DNA from: a virus
Strand: one strand, 5' to 3'
Virus record (IMG/VR): IMGVR_UViG_3300021061_000023
Coordinates: 1 to 50,495 of that record
Length of the DNA: 50,495 nucleotides
Shown: positions 1 to 8,840 of the stretch, piece by piece
How positions within the stretch are numbered: position 1 is the first letter of the stretch
How the letters are laid out: each line of letters opens with the position of its first letter
The notes under the pieces: generated by a model
Told to the model about the DNA's origin: nothing
The model's input: the letters and a program-made list of their open reading frames with translations, nothing else
The model's database searches: none
Made by a program: the position numbers and the translations under genes

Positions 1-1
1 G

Positions 2-550
2 CCGATCGACTGGGCAGACATCGAGCGCGACTACAGCACGAGCCCCATGTCCGTAAGGGAAATTGCCCGATGGCATGGCGTGACGGAGGCCGCGATTCGC
101 AAGCACGCCAAGAAGGCCAAATGGGTGAGGCCCGAGACGGCGCCCGGTTCGCAGCAGGAGCCGCGCACTCCACCCCCAGTCAAGGTCTACGTTGGGACGG
201 TTCTGACCCCGGAGAACACGACCCCTGAGGCCATTGTCGACAGGGGTCGCGCGCTTGCCATGCGGATGCTCGATGAGTTGGACGCTTCCACGAGCATGAT
301 GGGCGAGTTGGAGACGCTGATCACCGCTGGCATCGAGGGCGACAACGACAAGCAGCGCGAGGCGGCCCTTGCGGCGGTCTCGTTGAAGACCCGGGCGGAG
401 GTTCTGAAGTCGCTGGCAACCGCGACGAAGACCTTCGCTGAGAGCGGGGCTCCGGCGGGGATCAAGAAGCAGCGCCAGGAGGCCGGGGAGCGGGTCGCGA
501 GGGGAGGGGGCAAGTTCGCCGCGCCGCCGCCGCCGAGGATCGTTCAATAG
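2..550 (+). CDS. terS: Terminase small subunit (5' partial)
   Basis: The small terminase subunit recognises packaging sites on phage DNA and recruits the large subunit. The frame is open from base 2 with coding-like residues (WADIERDYSTSP) before the first ATG at 47, so the true start lies left of the window. The N-terminal part is a helix-turn-helix (SVREIARWHGVTEAAIRKHA) of the kind common in HK97-type small terminases. The middle is helical and the C-terminus is basic and proline-rich. It is followed with no gap by terL. Family assignment rests on the HTH and on position. If only the ATG at 47 is used the product is 167 aa. Confidence 0.82.
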   Translation, partial: PIDWADIERDYSTSPMSVREIARWHGVTEAAIRKHAKKAKWVRPETAPGSQQEPRTPPPVKVYVGTVLTPENTTPEAIVDRGRALAMRMLDELDASTSMMGELETLITAGIEGDNDKQREAALAAVSLKTRAEVLKSLATATKTFAESGAPAGIKKQRQEAGERVARGGGKFAAPPPPRIVQ

Positions 551-2221
551 GTGGAGTGGTCCACCGCCTGCGTCGACTGGCAAGACCGGATTGTCGCCAG
601 GCGCTCGCTGATCCCGTCACCACTGTTTGCCGATGAGGCCCGCGAGGCGCTGGAGGTCTTCAAGTCGCTGCGGATCGTGGACGCGCCCGGCAAACCGACT
701 TTCGGTGAGGCGTGCGATCGGTGGGTGTTCGACTTCGTCTCATCGATCTTCGGCGCATATGACGCGGAGACGGGCAAGCGCCTGATCCGCGAGTTCTTCC
801 TCCTGATCTCGAAGAAGAACTCCAAGTCCACCATCGCGGCCGGAATCATGCTCACCGCGCTGATCCGCAACTGGCGGCACTCGGCGGAACTTCTGATCCT
901 GGCGCCGACCATCGAGGTTGCCCAAAACGCCTACAACCCGGCCCGGGACATGGTGAAGGAGGACGAGGAGCTGACCGACCTCCTGCATGTGCAGGACCAC
1001 CTTCGAACGATCACGCACCGCGAGAACGGCGCGATGCTCAAAGTGGTGGCGGCCGACACCGATACGGTCTCCGGCAAGAAGGCGGGTCACATCTTCGTCG
1101 ACGAGCTGTGGGTGTTCGGCAAGCGCGCCAAGGCCGATGCAATGCTCCGCGAGGCGACCGGCGGCTCTGTGTCGAGGCCGGAAGGGTTCATCATCTGGGC
1201 GAGCACCCAATCGGACGAAGAGCCGGCCGGGGTGTTCAAGACCAAGCTGGACTATTTCCGCGATGTGCGGGACGGCAGGATCGAGGACCCCCGCAGCTTG
1301 CCGGTGATCTATGAGTTCCCGGAGGCGATGGTTGAATCGGGCGAATATCTGAAGCCTGAGAACTTCTACATCACGAACCCGAACCTTGGCCGGTCGGTCG
1401 ATCAGCGCTGGCTTGAGGATGAACTTCGCAAGGTCAGGGACGCGACCGGTGGCGAGAAGCAGGTCTTCCTCGCCAAGCACCTCAACATCGAAATCGGCCT
1501 GAAACTATCGAACAACCGATGGGCCGGTGCGGACTATTGGGAGGCCGCCGCCGACCCGACGCTTACGCTGGATGAGCTACTTCGGCGATCGGAGGTCTGC
1601 ACGATTGGCCTGGACGGTGGCGGTCTGGATGACCTTTTCGGCTTGGCGGTCGTCGGCCGATGCAGGGAAACCCGAACCTGGCTTCTGTGGAACCGGGCCT
1701 GGGCGCATGACGACGTCCTTCAGCGGCGCAAGGACATCGCCAGCAAGCTGAAGGACTTCGAGCGCGACGGCGACCTGGTGATCTGCAAGGACCCGATGGC
1801 GCCGATCATCCAGGCGGCGGAAATCGTCGAGCGCGTATATCTGGCCGGCCTACTGCCGGAAAAGGACGGGGTCGGCCTGGACCCGGCCGGCGTCGCGACG
1901 CTGGTTGACGAGTTGGAAGACAGGGGCGTCGGGATCGGCCTGCAGGTCGCGGTGCGGCAGGGATATGCGCTTTCTCCCGCATCCTGGGGATCTGAGATCA
2001 AATTGAAGAATGGCTCCCTGAAGCACGGTGGCCGACCGATGATGGCCTGGTGTGTCGGAAACGCGAAGGTCGAGGTTCGCGGCGGCGCGGTTGTCATCAC
2101 CAAGCAGTCGGCGGGACGGGCCAAGATCGACCCGCTGGTGGCGTCGTTCAACGCGATGATGCTGATGAGCCGGAACCCGTCGGCGAAGTCGGCTCCCAAA
2201 TACCAAATGATCGTAATCTAG
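551..2221 (+). CDS. terL: Terminase large subunit
   Basis: This is the ATPase and nuclease motor that packages DNA into proheads, 556 aa with a GTG start immediately after the terS stop. An N-terminal ATPase domain carries a deviant Walker A (SKKNSKST, about residues 87-94) and a Walker B (IFVDEL, about 181-186). The C-terminal half holds an RNase H-like nuclease segment beginning near LDGGGLDD (about 352). Length and motifs fit the HK97-type Terminase_1 family. It is translationally coupled to terS and is followed after 9 nt by the prohead protease, the standard HK97-like head order. Confidence 0.95.
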   Translation: MEWSTACVDWQDRIVARRSLIPSPLFADEAREALEVFKSLRIVDAPGKPTFGEACDRWVFDFVSSIFGAYDAETGKRLIREFFLLISKKNSKSTIAAGIMLTALIRNWRHSAELLILAPTIEVAQNAYNPARDMVKEDEELTDLLHVQDHLRTITHRENGAMLKVVAADTDTVSGKKAGHIFVDELWVFGKRAKADAMLREATGGSVSRPEGFIIWASTQSDEEPAGVFKTKLDYFRDVRDGRIEDPRSLPVIYEFPEAMVESGEYLKPENFYITNPNLGRSVDQRWLEDELRKVRDATGGEKQVFLAKHLNIEIGLKLSNNRWAGADYWEAAADPTLTLDELLRRSEVCTIGLDGGGLDDLFGLAVVGRCRETRTWLLWNRAWAHDDVLQRRKDIASKLKDFERDGDLVICKDPMAPIIQAAEIVERVYLAGLLPEKDGVGLDPAGVATLVDELEDRGVGIGLQVAVRQGYALSPASWGSEIKLKNGSLKHGGRPMMAWCVGNAKVEVRGGAVVITKQSAGRAKIDPLVASFNAMMLMSRNPSAKSAPKYQMIVI

Positions 2222-2230
2222 GAGGCCGGC

Positions 2231-2848
2231 ATGAACCGAGCCTATTCCATGTTGGAGGCCAAGGCCTTCGATGACGACAAGCGTACCTTTTCCGGCTGGG
2301 CCACCACCCCCGCACCGGACCGCATGTCGGACACTATCGACCCGCTGGGCGCCAAGTTCCAGAACCCCCTGGTTCTGCTGCACCAGCACAATCACACGGC
2401 GCCCATCGGCTCCGTCCGGTTCGGTAAGCCGACTGCCAGGGGGATCGAGTTCGAGGCCCAAATCCCTGAGATCAAGGAGCCCGGCCCTCTGAAGGACCGC
2501 GTGGATACCGCCTGGGGCGAGATCAAGCACGGCTTGGTCCGCGCGGTATCGATTGGCTTTCGCCCGCTCAAGTACGCGTTCCGCGACGATGGTGGAATCG
2601 ACTACCAAGAGATCGAAGTGCTGGAGCTTAGCAGCGTTTCAGTGCCGGCCAACGCGAGCGCCGTGATCATGGCGGTCAAGTCCATCGACGCCGGCCTGAG
2701 GGCCGCCGAGGGCGTGCCCGACCCCGAAATTCCGCCGACCCCCGAGAGCGAAGCCGCGCCTGGCAAGTCCGCTCATGTGGTGAAGCTGAACCCCCCGGCC
2801 CGCGACAGGGCCCAGCCTTTCGTCATCAACAAGATCAACCACCGCTAG
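2231..2848 (+). CDS. HK97-family prohead protease
   Basis: This serine protease matures the prohead by trimming the capsid N-terminal scaffold domain. It has 205 aa. The family's catalytic histidine lies in LLHQHNH (about residues 49-55) and the likely nucleophile serine is S107 in AVSIGF; the conserved ELSSVSVPANAS segment follows at about 132-143. The spacing between histidine and serine matches the HK97 gp4 (peptidase S78) pattern. An AGGAGG-like site (aggaggccggc) precedes ATG 2231. The C-terminal 50 residues are proline-rich and probably flexible. It lies directly upstream of the capsid gene, as expected. Confidence 0.94.
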   Translation: MNRAYSMLEAKAFDDDKRTFSGWATTPAPDRMSDTIDPLGAKFQNPLVLLHQHNHTAPIGSVRFGKPTARGIEFEAQIPEIKEPGPLKDRVDTAWGEIKHGLVRAVSIGFRPLKYAFRDDGGIDYQEIEVLELSSVSVPANASAVIMAVKSIDAGLRAAEGVPDPEIPPTPESEAAPGKSAHVVKLNPPARDRAQPFVINKINHR

Positions 2849-2879
2849 GCGCTGCCGGCGGCTGGAAGGAACCACGACA

Positions 2880-4250
2880 ATGCAAACCTACGCAGAGCAA
2901 CGCTCCGCGTACGAGGCCACCCGCGCCTCGTCCGCCGCGCGCATGAAGTCCATCATGGACGAGTCGGCCGCCAAGGGTGAAACCCTGGACGCCGCTCAAC
3001 AGGAAGAGTTCGACACCTTGGAGAAGGACATCGAGGCTGTCGATGCTCAGATCAAGCGGCTGAAGACCCTGGAAAGCCTGAACCTGGAGAAGGCCGTCGA
3101 GGTCAAGGGCGCCACCGCCGAAGAGGGCTCCAACGCCCGCTCCAGCGTGACCGTCCAGGTAAAGGGGACCAACGTCCCGGCCGGCATCGGCTTCGTTCGC
3201 CTGATGGGCGCCAAGTACCTGGCGCAGAAGCACTATCAGGCGCCCGCCGAGATCGCCAAGCAGATGTGGCCGGAGATGCCGGAGCTTCAGACCATCCTTC
3301 GGACGGCTGTCACCCCCGGCAACACCACGGACACCACCTGGGCCTCACCGCTGGTCGAGTACACCAATCTCGCCAGCGAGTTCGTCGATCTGCTGCGGCC
3401 GGCGACCATCATCGGCCGCATCCCCGGCCTGACCCGCGTGCCCTTCAACGTGAAGATTCCCCGCGCCACCACCGACCCGACCGTCAACTGGGTCGGCGAG
3501 GGTAAGGTGAAGCCGGTCTCCTCGATGGCGTTCGACTCGATCACCCTCGACCACACGAAGGTTGCGGGCATCGTGCCCATCACCGAGGAGCTGTTGCGCT
3601 TCTCGAGCCCCTCGGCGGAGATGCTGATCCGCAACGCGCTGGTCGCGGCCGTGGCCTATCTGACCGACCGGGACTTCCTCGACCCGACGAAAGCCGAAGC
3701 GGTGGGCGTGTCGCCGGCTTCGATCACCAACGGCGTCACCCCGATTACCGCCACCGGCACCACGGCCGACGCCCTGCGCGACGACCTCGGCACGCTGCTG
3801 TCGGAGTACGCGGAAGCCAACATGGGCCTTTCCGGCCTGGTCCTGGTGATGACGGCGCAACAGGCGATCAAGATCAGCCTGATGCGCAACAGCCTGGGTC
3901 AGAAGGAGTTCGACACCATCGGCATCGGCGGCGGCACCCTGGAAGGCATTCCGGTGGTCATCTCCGAGAACATCGTCTCCACCGGCGGCTCGCCGGTCGA
4001 CGGTGGCCTGATCGTGGCGATCAACGCTCCCGAAATCCTGCTCGCCGACGACGGCCAGGTGAACGTGGACATGAGCCGCGAAGCCTCGCTGCAAATGGAG
4101 ACCACGCCGGATAGCCCGGCGTCGGCCTCTACGGTCCTGACCTCGCTGTGGCAACACAACATGGTCGCCTTCAGGGCCGAGCGTATGATCCACTGGAAGG
4201 CCCGCCGCTCTGGCGCCGTTCAGTTCATCCAGAACGCCAAGTACCAGTAA
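2880..4250 (+). CDS. HK97-fold major capsid protein
   Basis: The main shell protein of the head, 456 aa. The first ~100 residues are a charged, helical, coiled-coil-like delta domain that the upstream protease would remove; I cannot locate the exact cut. The remainder has HK97-fold features: an E-loop and spine-helix region (VPITEELLRFSSPSAEMLIRN region, about 223-245) and the C-terminal strands ending in MVAFRAERMIHWKARRSGA. A good ribosome site (ggaaggaa) precedes ATG 2880. It lies between the protease and portal genes. Whether it uses covalent cross-links is not visible. Confidence 0.95.
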   Translation: MQTYAEQRSAYEATRASSAARMKSIMDESAAKGETLDAAQQEEFDTLEKDIEAVDAQIKRLKTLESLNLEKAVEVKGATAEEGSNARSSVTVQVKGTNVPAGIGFVRLMGAKYLAQKHYQAPAEIAKQMWPEMPELQTILRTAVTPGNTTDTTWASPLVEYTNLASEFVDLLRPATIIGRIPGLTRVPFNVKIPRATTDPTVNWVGEGKVKPVSSMAFDSITLDHTKVAGIVPITEELLRFSSPSAEMLIRNALVAAVAYLTDRDFLDPTKAEAVGVSPASITNGVTPITATGTTADALRDDLGTLLSEYAEANMGLSGLVLVMTAQQAIKISLMRNSLGQKEFDTIGIGGGTLEGIPVVISENIVSTGGSPVDGGLIVAINAPEILLADDGQVNVDMSREASLQMETTPDSPASASTVLTSLWQHNMVAFRAERMIHWKARRSGAVQFIQNAKYQ

Positions 4251-4256
4251 GGGTCG

Positions 4257-4284
4257 GCCCGCGCCGGTTAGAGCCGGCGCGGGC
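4257..4284 (+). promoter_or_regulatory. Perfect 11-bp hairpin after the capsid gene
   Basis: Arms gcccgcgccgg (4257-4267) and ccggcgcgggc (4274-4284) are perfectly complementary around the loop ttagag, seven bases after the capsid stop. There is no T-run, so it is not a classical intrinsic terminator. It could protect the abundant capsid mRNA 3' end or partly attenuate downstream transcription. Confidence 0.5.
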
Positions 4285-4303
4285 GCCTCTGAGGAGACGC
4301 CTG

Positions 4304-4750
4304 ATGAAACTGAAAGTTACAGCGCCGGACCTCCGGTGGAAGGGCGTCCGCATACTCAAGGGCGCACCGTTCGAGGCAAACACCGACCGAGAGCGGGAGC
4401 TAGCCGATCTGCTGGTGCGGATTGGCAAGGCGGAGGAGGTCAAGGGAGGCCCCGTCCGGCGCGCTCACGTCGAGGCTCCGACGGCAAAATCGTTGGAGTG
4501 GGTCGATCCCCGCCTCGACCACGACGGCAACGGCAAGCAGGGCGGCTCTGTCGCTGTCACGGCCGAGGAGCCTTTTGAAGACATGACCGACGACCAACTC
4601 CGCGAGTTCATCGAGAAGCGGGACGGCGAGAAGCCGCATTTCCGCCTTGGTCGGCCGAAGCTTCTGGCGCTCGCCAACAAGACCGACGATGCCGAGCCCA
4701 GGGTCGGCGAGTACAAGCACCGCGCCATGAGGGCTGAAGGCTCTGAATAA
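4304..4750 (+). CDS. Hypothetical head-module protein
   Basis: A 148-aa protein of unknown family. ATG 4304 is chosen because gaggag lies just upstream and the preceding hairpin is noncoding. The N-terminal part (VTAPDLRWKGVRILKGAPFE) looks like a small beta domain. The C-terminal half holds EEPFEDMTDDQLREFIEKRDG and a basic tail, resembling short helix-extended-loop-helix (Rho-N/SAP-like) modules seen in phage head genes; that is only a pattern impression. Its place between capsid and portal suggests a head-tail or head-completion role. Confidence 0.72.
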   Translation: MKLKVTAPDLRWKGVRILKGAPFEANTDRERELADLLVRIGKAEEVKGGPVRRAHVEAPTAKSLEWVDPRLDHDGNGKQGGSVAVTAEEPFEDMTDDQLREFIEKRDGEKPHFRLGRPKLLALANKTDDAEPRVGEYKHRAMRAEGSE

Positions 4751-4763
4751 GGCCCTCGCCCGA

Positions 4764-4952
4764 ATGCTGGCGGCTGTTGTCAGCCCTCCGGCAGTTATCG
4801 CATTCCTGGTGCTGTTTGCCGTCGTGAGCGCGGCGGTGGGCGTTTCGATGCTCGTGGGCACGGCGTGGACGCTGATCTTCCTGTCCGCCGTCGCCCTGAC
4901 GATGGCCGTGTTGCTGGCGAGAGGGATGAGATGGCCGAACTCGTCCTCCTGA
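4764..4952 (+). CDS. Small two-helix membrane protein
   Basis: A 62-aa very hydrophobic protein with two predicted membrane segments (about 8-27 and 33-52) and a short basic C-terminus. It begins 13 nt after the previous stop and overlaps the portal start by 22 nt, which fits the compact operon. Small membrane proteins in this position are seen in other HK97-like phages, but I do not recognise the family. It could also be non-coding. Codon use is compatible with translation. Confidence 0.55.
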   Translation: MLAAVVSPPAVIAFLVLFAVVSAAVGVSMLVGTAWTLIFLSAVALTMAVLLARGMRWPNSSS

Positions 4953-6322
4953 CCGCCCTAGCACGGGGCTTGGGGCTCCAGAAGGCGGCGCCGCCTTCTT
5001 CGGTGGATACCAACCGGGGATGGTTCCCGGTAGTGCGGGAGCCATTCACGGGCGCCTGGCAGCGCAACGAGGAAATCCGCCTCGATACCTCGCTGTCCAA
5101 CCCGGTTCTGTTCCGCTGCGTCTCGCTGATCTCCAGCGACGTGGCGAAGATGCGCTGTCGCCTTGTGAGGTTGGACGATGGCATCTGGACGGAAGCTGAA
5201 AACCCGGCGTTTTCACCGGTCCTCAAGCGGCCGAACCGTTATCAGAACCGCATCCAGTTCTTCACCTACTGGATGATCTCCAAGCTGACGATGGGCAACA
5301 CCTACGTCCTGAAGCAGCGGGACAATCGCGGCGTGGTGACGGGGCTGTATGTGCTCGACCCAAGCCGCATCCGACCCCTGGTCGCCTCCGATGGCGCGGT
5401 GTTCTACGAGATCGCCGAGGATAACCTTTCGAATGTCGGAACTCAGGTAACTATCCCCGCGAGCGAGATCATCCACGACCGCTGGAACACGATGTTCCAT
5501 CCGCTCGTCGGACTATCTCCCATCTACGCCTGCGGCCTGTCCGCGTGGCAGGGCCTGGAGATCCAGAGCGCCTCGACGAAGTTCTTCAAGAACGGCAGCC
5601 GGCCGAGTGGGATTCTCACGGCGCCGGGCGCGATCACCGATGAGACCGCGCAGCGCCTGAAGGACACCTGGGAATCCAACTACGGCGGAGTGAACTCCGG
5701 CAAGGTGGCGGTCCTGGGGGATGGGCTGCAGTACGAGCAGATGGCAATGACCGCCATTGACGCTCAGCTGGCCGAGCAACTGAAACTGTCGGCGGAGACG
5801 ATCTGCGGAGCCTACGGGGTGCCTGCCTACATGGCCGGTGTCGGACCGGCCCCGCTGAACAATAACGTTCAGAGCCTCGCTCAGCTCTACTACAGCCAGT
5901 GCATCCAAATTCACTCCGAGTCCATTGAAGAGTGCCTCGATGAGGGTCTCGGCTTGCTGGACAAGAAGGACGGGGTTCGCTGGGGCGTCGAGTTCGACAT
6001 TTCCGACCTCCTGCGCATGGACAGCGAGACCCAAGTGCGGACACTTCGCGAAGGAGTCCAGGGGGCCATCTACAAGCCGAACGAAGCGCGTAAGGTGATG
6101 AACCTGCCCCCCGTCACGGGCGGGGATAGCGCCTATTTGCAACAGCAAAACTTCAGCCTGGAAGCCCTGGCCAAGCGAGACGCGCAGGATGATCCGTTCT
6201 CGCCGTCGAAGGCCGAAACGCCGACTGCGGAGCGTGTCCCGGTACCGGCCAACGATGATGTTCAGGCCAGGGCATTGAGCGCCCTGTTCCAGAAGGAACT
6301 TCGGGAGGCGCTATATGCATGA
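4931..6322 (+). CDS. HK97-family portal protein
   Basis: A 463-aa portal protein forming the dodecameric DNA channel at one head vertex and the attachment point for connector proteins. Start ATG 4931 follows gagggatgag; an upstream in-frame extension exists but lacks a ribosome site. Family features visible: SLSNPVLFRCVSLISSDVA near the N-terminus, the GNTYVLKQRDNRG wing segment, the central ASTKFFKNGSRPSGIL clip region and the GVPAYMAGVGP motif with the following long helix. Its end overlaps the next gene by 8 nt. Confidence 0.94.
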   Translation: MAELVLLTALARGLGLQKAAPPSSVDTNRGWFPVVREPFTGAWQRNEEIRLDTSLSNPVLFRCVSLISSDVAKMRCRLVRLDDGIWTEAENPAFSPVLKRPNRYQNRIQFFTYWMISKLTMGNTYVLKQRDNRGVVTGLYVLDPSRIRPLVASDGAVFYEIAEDNLSNVGTQVTIPASEIIHDRWNTMFHPLVGLSPIYACGLSAWQGLEIQSASTKFFKNGSRPSGILTAPGAITDETAQRLKDTWESNYGGVNSGKVAVLGDGLQYEQMAMTAIDAQLAEQLKLSAETICGAYGVPAYMAGVGPAPLNNNVQSLAQLYYSQCIQIHSESIEECLDEGLGLLDKKDGVRWGVEFDISDLLRMDSETQVRTLREGVQGAIYKPNEARKVMNLPPVTGGDSAYLQQQNFSLEALAKRDAQDDPFSPSKAETPTAERVPVPANDDVQARALSALFQKELREALYA

Positions 6323-7655
6323 CCCGAAGGATCTGGCGTTGGCGATGGCGCCGGTGGTGCGTGAGTTCGTCACCGCTGTAACGGGTCCGCTGCTCAAGCG
6401 GATCGAGGAGCTAGAGGCGCGGGAGATTCCCAAGGCGCTCTCCGCTGACGACATCGACCAGCAGGTCAGGTTCTATCTGGCGGCCAATCCGCCCGCCGCC
6501 CCGATGCTGACGCAAGACATACTCGACCAAATGGCGGACCTCGCCAAGGCTGCTGCGATCACGCTTGAGGACGTTCAGCCGATCATCGACGACGGCGTCG
6601 CCAGGGCCGTTGCGGACCTTCCCGCGCCCAAGGACGGTTCGTCCGTCACCTTGGACGATGTGCGGCCTGTGATCGAAGAGGCCGTCAAGGCCGCCGTCGC
6701 CGACATTCCGGCCCCCAAGGACGGTGCGTCGGTCACCACCGAGGATGTGCAGCCGCTTATCGCCGAAGCGATCGCCAAGGCCGTTGCTGAACTTCCCCGG
6801 CCGAAAGACGGCGAGTCTGTAACCACGGACGACGTTCGTCCTATGATCGAGGAAGCGGTCAAGGTCGCGGTGAGCAGCATTCCGACGGCGAAAGACGGAA
6901 CCTCCGTCACGGTGGAGGATGTCGCCCCGCTTATTGAGGAGCAGGTCAGCAAAGCCGTAGCCGCAATCCCAATCCCGGAGAAGGGCAAGGACGCCGATCC
7001 CGAGGAGGTGGCCCGGTTGGTCGCAGAGACCGTCGAACGCGCTGTGGCGGCGCTCCCTGAGCCCAAGGACGGCCAAGACGCGGACATGGAGGCCCTCGCC
7101 AAACAGGTGGATGCTCTGGTCGCCGAAAAGATGGCCGAAATCCCGGTTCCGCAGGACGGCAAGAGCGTCACGGTCGAGGACGTTGAGCCGGTGCTTGCCG
7201 AGCTGGTCCAGCGCGCCGTCGCTGAAATCCCGGCCCCCAAGGATGGCGTCGGCCTGGCAGGAGCACTTATCGACCGCGACGGGCAGTTGGCTGTGACCCT
7301 AACCAACGGCGAAACGCTGCAGTTGGGCAATGTCGTCGGCCAGGACGGGATCGACGGCAAGAATGGCGATCTCGGCCTCGGCTTCGACGACATGGAGGTC
7401 AACCTTCACGAGGACGGTCGCACGGTTGTCCTGAGTTTCGCTCGCGGAGATGTCCGGAAGGCCTTTGAGATCGGCTTCCCGGTGGTGTTGGATCGCGGCG
7501 TCTTCAAGGACGGCCAGACCTACGAGCCGGGCGACGGTGTGACTTGGGCCGGCTCCTGGTGGATCGCGCAGGAAAAGACAGAGAGCAAGCCGGGCACTGA
7601 TCCGACGTGGCGCCTCGCAGTCAAGCGCGGCCGGGACGGCAAGGACGCAAAATGA
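6315..7655 (+). CDS. Repeat fibre-like protein with C-terminal carbohydrate-binding-like module
   Basis: A 446-aa protein. After a helical N-terminus (about 1-75) come about eight degenerate 30-34-residue repeats of the form 'SVTxEDVxPLIEEAVxKAVAxIPxPKDG' (about 80-315): a helix followed by a proline turn and a PKDG end. A collagen-like GQDGIDGKNGDLG stretch and a small beta domain (about 340-390) follow. The last ~50 residues (YEPGDGVTWAGSWWIAQEKT, then PGTDPTW) match the layout of chitin-binding-like CBM5/12 modules found in phage fibres. It lies between portal and connector, so it may be a head or neck fibre. The function is inferred. Confidence 0.72.
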   Translation: MHDPKDLALAMAPVVREFVTAVTGPLLKRIEELEAREIPKALSADDIDQQVRFYLAANPPAAPMLTQDILDQMADLAKAAAITLEDVQPIIDDGVARAVADLPAPKDGSSVTLDDVRPVIEEAVKAAVADIPAPKDGASVTTEDVQPLIAEAIAKAVAELPRPKDGESVTTDDVRPMIEEAVKVAVSSIPTAKDGTSVTVEDVAPLIEEQVSKAVAAIPIPEKGKDADPEEVARLVAETVERAVAALPEPKDGQDADMEALAKQVDALVAEKMAEIPVPQDGKSVTVEDVEPVLAELVQRAVAEIPAPKDGVGLAGALIDRDGQLAVTLTNGETLQLGNVVGQDGIDGKNGDLGLGFDDMEVNLHEDGRTVVLSFARGDVRKAFEIGFPVVLDRGVFKDGQTYEPGDGVTWAGSWWIAQEKTESKPGTDPTWRLAVKRGRDGKDAK

Positions 7656-8230
7656 GCGTTCGGCTCGTCACCGCACCGGGCTCCTACCCGGTCACCATCG
7701 AGGAGGTGAAGACCCACCTTCGCGTCGATCACGACGAGATGGACGATCATATCGACCTGCTTATCCAGGCCGAGACCGCCTATGTCGAGGACTTCACAGG
7801 GCGCAAGCTGGTCCCGCAGACCTGGGACTTCTTCACGGACGCCTTTCCGACCGATGGGCCGCTCGGCCTGCCCCTGCCGAAGGTCAATTCGGTGGTGGTG
7901 TACTACCTGGACGCAGACGGTGAGGAGCAGGCCCTAGATGCGGACCTCTACGTTGCCGATGTGGACAGTGAGCCCGCTCGGATAGGACTGGCGGCTAACG
8001 CCTCCTGGCCCACGGTCTACGCCGGGCTCAACGCAGTTCGGGTCCGGATGACGGTGGGCAATGAGGAGGCCGGTTCTTCGCCGCCTACGCCTGATGTGCT
8101 GGCGGATATGAAGCTCGCGATCATGCTTCGGGTTCAGGCCAGCTTTGATGGCGGGGACTCCGCAAGGGGCCTTCGCGAGACGGCGGAAAACTACCTTCGT
8201 CGGCGCCGGGTTCACCTCGCCCTTGCCTGA
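7652..8230 (+). CDS. Head-tail connector protein, gp6-like
   Basis: A 192-aa adaptor that docks on the portal. The N-terminal segment (PVTIEEVKTHLRVDHDEMDD then AETAYVEDFTGRKLVPQTW) is the typical signature of the gp6-like/phiE125 gp8 connector family. Start ATG 7652 overlaps the previous stop by 4 nt. The C-terminus (MKLAIMLRVQASFDGGD, then RRRRVHLALA) is longer than in many relatives. Its 3' end overlaps the first gene of the glycan cassette by 83 nt. Confidence 0.85.
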   Translation: MSVRLVTAPGSYPVTIEEVKTHLRVDHDEMDDHIDLLIQAETAYVEDFTGRKLVPQTWDFFTDAFPTDGPLGLPLPKVNSVVVYYLDADGEEQALDADLYVADVDSEPARIGLAANASWPTVYAGLNAVRVRMTVGNEEAGSSPPTPDVLADMKLAIMLRVQASFDGGDSARGLRETAENYLRRRRVHLALA

Positions 8231-8840
8231 ATGGCCGATCTGGGAAGCGGCGGCGGTCATCGCCTCCGGTCCCTCTACGAAACGGGAAGACGTAGAAAGC
8301 CTGAAGGGTCGCCTCCCGGTCCTGGCGATCAAGAGAAACGTGGAATTGGCCCCGTGGGCGGACGCCGTCTACGGCTGCGATTACCCTTGGTGGAGGGCGG
8401 TTCGCGGGCTGCCTGACTACAAGGGCCTGAAGCTCGCATTCGCCCCCAAGGCGGTGGAGCAATACGGGCTGAAACCGGTGCTGATCCCTGAGCACGCCAA
8501 GTCGGACAAGCTGAGATTTGAAACGACGGGGACCGTGGGCGGCGGCGGCTGTTCGGGGTTCCAGGCCTTGAACCTGGCGGTTCAGTTCGGGGCCAAGCGG
8601 GTCCTTCTTCTCGGCTTCGACTGCCAGGATCGAAGCGGGGTTCACTGGTACGGGCGCAACAACGCTCCGGGCATGAGCAATCCGTCACAGAACAACTTCG
8701 CACGGTGGAAGCGGTCGTTTGGAAACGCTGCGGAGCAGCTGAAGGGGAGGGTCGAAGTGGTCAACGCCTCGCCGATCAGCGACCTGAAGTGCTTTCCGAA
8801 GGGAACGGTCGCGGAGACCTTGGCGAGGTGGGGCCGGTGA
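8148..8840 (+). CDS. DUF115/sialyltransferase-like phage protein
   Basis: A 230-aa protein with a Rossmann-like beginning: VIASGPSTKREDVESLKG (about 36-53), then APWADAVYGCDYPWW and, later, GFQALNLAVQFGAKRVLLLGFDC with a GVHWYG segment. This pattern is seen in phage proteins related to the DUF115/MptE-like and family-42-type transferase folds; the substrate is unknown. ATG 8148 lies within the end of the connector gene, and no better start precedes the conserved VIASGPS block. It overlaps the next gene by 4 nt (GTGA). It is the first gene of the carbohydrate cassette. Fold assignment is from recall of motif shape. Confidence 0.68.
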   Translation: MAGTPQGAFARRRKTTFVGAGFTSPLPEWPIWEAAAVIASGPSTKREDVESLKGRLPVLAIKRNVELAPWADAVYGCDYPWWRAVRGLPDYKGLKLAFAPKAVEQYGLKPVLIPEHAKSDKLRFETTGTVGGGGCSGFQALNLAVQFGAKRVLLLGFDCQDRSGVHWYGRNNAPGMSNPSQNNFARWKRSFGNAAEQLKGRVEVVNASPISDLKCFPKGTVAETLARWGR

